The position numbers were made by a program, and so were the translations under genes. A stretch of 5,595 nt of DNA from Burkholderiaceae bacterium (GTDB lineage: Bacteria; Pseudomonadota; Gammaproteobacteria; Burkholderiales; Burkholderiaceae_C). Below, piece after piece: positions 4,906 through 5,595 of the stretch (positions within the stretch are counted from its first letter, which is position 1; each line of letters opens with the position of its first letter). The stretch covers positions 1 through 5,595 of the forward strand of contig JALQVJ010000091.1 in the NCBI GenBank assembly GCA_023260355.1, read 5' to 3'. The notes beneath the pieces are model-generated. The model was not told where the DNA came from. It ran no database searches and saw only the letters and a list, made by a program, of their open reading frames with translations.

Positions 4906-5493
4906 ATGGAACGACCGCAGTCCCCCCCGTGGCAAACATGTGAAGTCCCTGAAGATTTGATTGAGCTGGGTCGCTTGGCCGGTCCCTGGGGCGTCAAAGG
5001 CTGGAGCAAAGTTGTGCCTTACAGCCAAGACGCCGATGTGCTGATGCAAGCGTCTCAGTGGTATCTGCGTCCTCCCGAGGGGCGGTTTGGACGAGGCTTC
5101 ACCGCGTTTGCAGGCGCCGTGAGTGTCGAAGTCGAGCAGTGCAAGCCGCACGGTGATGGCTTGGTGGCGCTGATTGAGGGCATCCGCGATCGCGATTTGG
5201 TTGCATCGATCAAAGGCGCCTCGGTTTGGGTACCAAGACGCCACTTTCCACCACCTGCAGACGGCGAATACTATTGGGTGGATTTGTTGGGGCTGGAGGT
5301 GGTCAATCGCGAAGGTGTCGGGCTCGGGCGTGTGGTTGATCTGATGTCCACTGGGCCACATTCGGTGTTGGTGCTCAAGCAAGCTGAGGCCGGTGAGGAT
5401 GTGGAGCGACTCATTCCATTTGTACCGGCATACGTCGATGAGGTTGATTTGGCGCAGGGTCGGGTGCTCGTGGATTGGCAACCAGATTATTGA
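4906..5493 (+). CDS. rimM: Ribosome maturation factor RimM
   Basis: RimM assists maturation of the 30S head, binding S19 and pre-30S particles. The protein has 195 residues, within the family's range allowing a ~17-residue N-terminal extension. The RimM N-terminal barrel begins at about residue 18 with LIELGRLAGPWGVKGWSKVVPYS and includes ALIEGIRDRDLVASIKGASVWVPR (88-111). The C-terminal PRC-barrel starts at EYYWVDLLGLEV (121-132), continues with GRVVDLMSTGPHSVLVL (141-157) and ends LIPFVPAYVDEVDLAQGRVLVDW. The ATG at 4906 has GGAG (4895-4898) seven bases upstream. It sits 73 bases after rpsP, just past a terminator-like hairpin, and 21 bases before trmD, so it depends on read-through from the rpsP promoter. 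Confidence 0.97.
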   Translation: MERPQSPPWQTCEVPEDLIELGRLAGPWGVKGWSKVVPYSQDADVLMQASQWYLRPPEGRFGRGFTAFAGAVSVEVEQCKPHGDGLVALIEGIRDRDLVASIKGASVWVPRRHFPPPADGEYYWVDLLGLEVVNREGVGLGRVVDLMSTGPHSVLVLKQAEAGEDVERLIPFVPAYVDEVDLAQGRVLVDWQPDY

Positions 5494-5514
5494 ATGTTGG
5501 AGAGTTGATCTGCC

Positions 5515-5595
5515 ATGCGATTCGATGTTGTCACGCTTTTCCCTGAAATGTTCGAGCCCTTCTTGCGTTCCGGTGTGACGCGACGCGCATACGAG
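5515..5595 (+). CDS. trmD: tRNA (guanine-37-N1)-methyltransferase, N-terminal 27 residues (partial)
   Basis: TrmD uses S-adenosylmethionine to methylate G37 next to the anticodon of several tRNAs, preventing +1 frameshifts. Only the first 27 codons are in the window: MRFDVVTLFPEMFEPFLRSG then VTRRAYE. The pattern FDVVTLFPEMF is the typical TrmD opening. GGAGAG (5499-5504) lies 10 bases before the ATG. It follows rimM by 21 bases, as expected for the rpsP-rimM-trmD operon. The knotted SAM-binding core lies beyond the window. Confidence 0.95.
   Translation, partial: MRFDVVTLFPEMFEPFLRSGVTRRAYE

Noticed and set aside
4792..5481. Minus-strand open frame of 229 codons across rimM
   Set aside because: It is the antisense shadow of rimM and the end of rpsP, with no domain; RimM on the plus strand is unambiguous.
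5494..5508. Four-codon ATG...TGA mini-frame just after rimM, as a leader peptide for trmD
   Set aside because: It is most simply the trmD ribosome site (GGAGAG) happening to lie in a short frame; there are no regulatory codons or attenuator structure.

Overview
The window looks like ordinary proteobacterial chromosome with one striking exception near its left end. From about position 556 rightwards the genes are of a betaproteobacterial kind, most like Burkholderiales/Comamonadaceae. This is judged from recalled protein wording, the order rpsP-rimM-trmD and moderate GC (about 50-60% in rows counted by hand). The first ~545 bases are much richer in GC (73-77% in two counted rows). They encode the tail of RpiB and the head of GlyA, in wording that reminds me of Alphaproteobacteria (Sphingomonadales-like). 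No database search was possible, so both taxonomic readings are inference.

Layout from left to right: glyA 5' end (minus, runs off the window); rpiB lacking its first ~22 codons (minus); an abrupt junction at about 546-555; the first 74 codons of a glutaryl-CoA dehydrogenase gene, gcdH (minus); an AT-rich divergent control region with a 16-bp perfect palindrome; a LysR-type regulator (plus); msrA (plus); an AEC-family transporter (plus). Next, convergent to the transporter, comes a minus-strand pair in which a PAT-like GNAT acetyltransferase is followed by a TM2-domain membrane protein through a 4-base ATGA overlap. Last is the rpsP-rimM-trmD translation operon (plus), with a visible promoter in front and a strong intrinsic terminator/attenuator between rpsP and rimM. 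trmD runs off the right end.

How the genes fit together: the LysR gene and gcdH are arranged as regulator and divergent target, as is common for glutarate/lysine catabolism genes. In this molecule gcdH is cut to its N-terminus and joined out of frame to a cut rpiB, so neither gene can give a normal product. The simplest explanations are an assembly or cloning chimera between two genomes, or a real deletion/translocation at a short shared GC-rich sequence. msrA, the transporter and the GNAT/TM2 pair look like independent housekeeping or accessory functions. rpsP, rimM and trmD serve ribosome assembly and tRNA modification. I found no sign of a new defence, mobile or biosynthetic system, no CRISPR, no tRNA or rRNA genes, and no insertion sequence.
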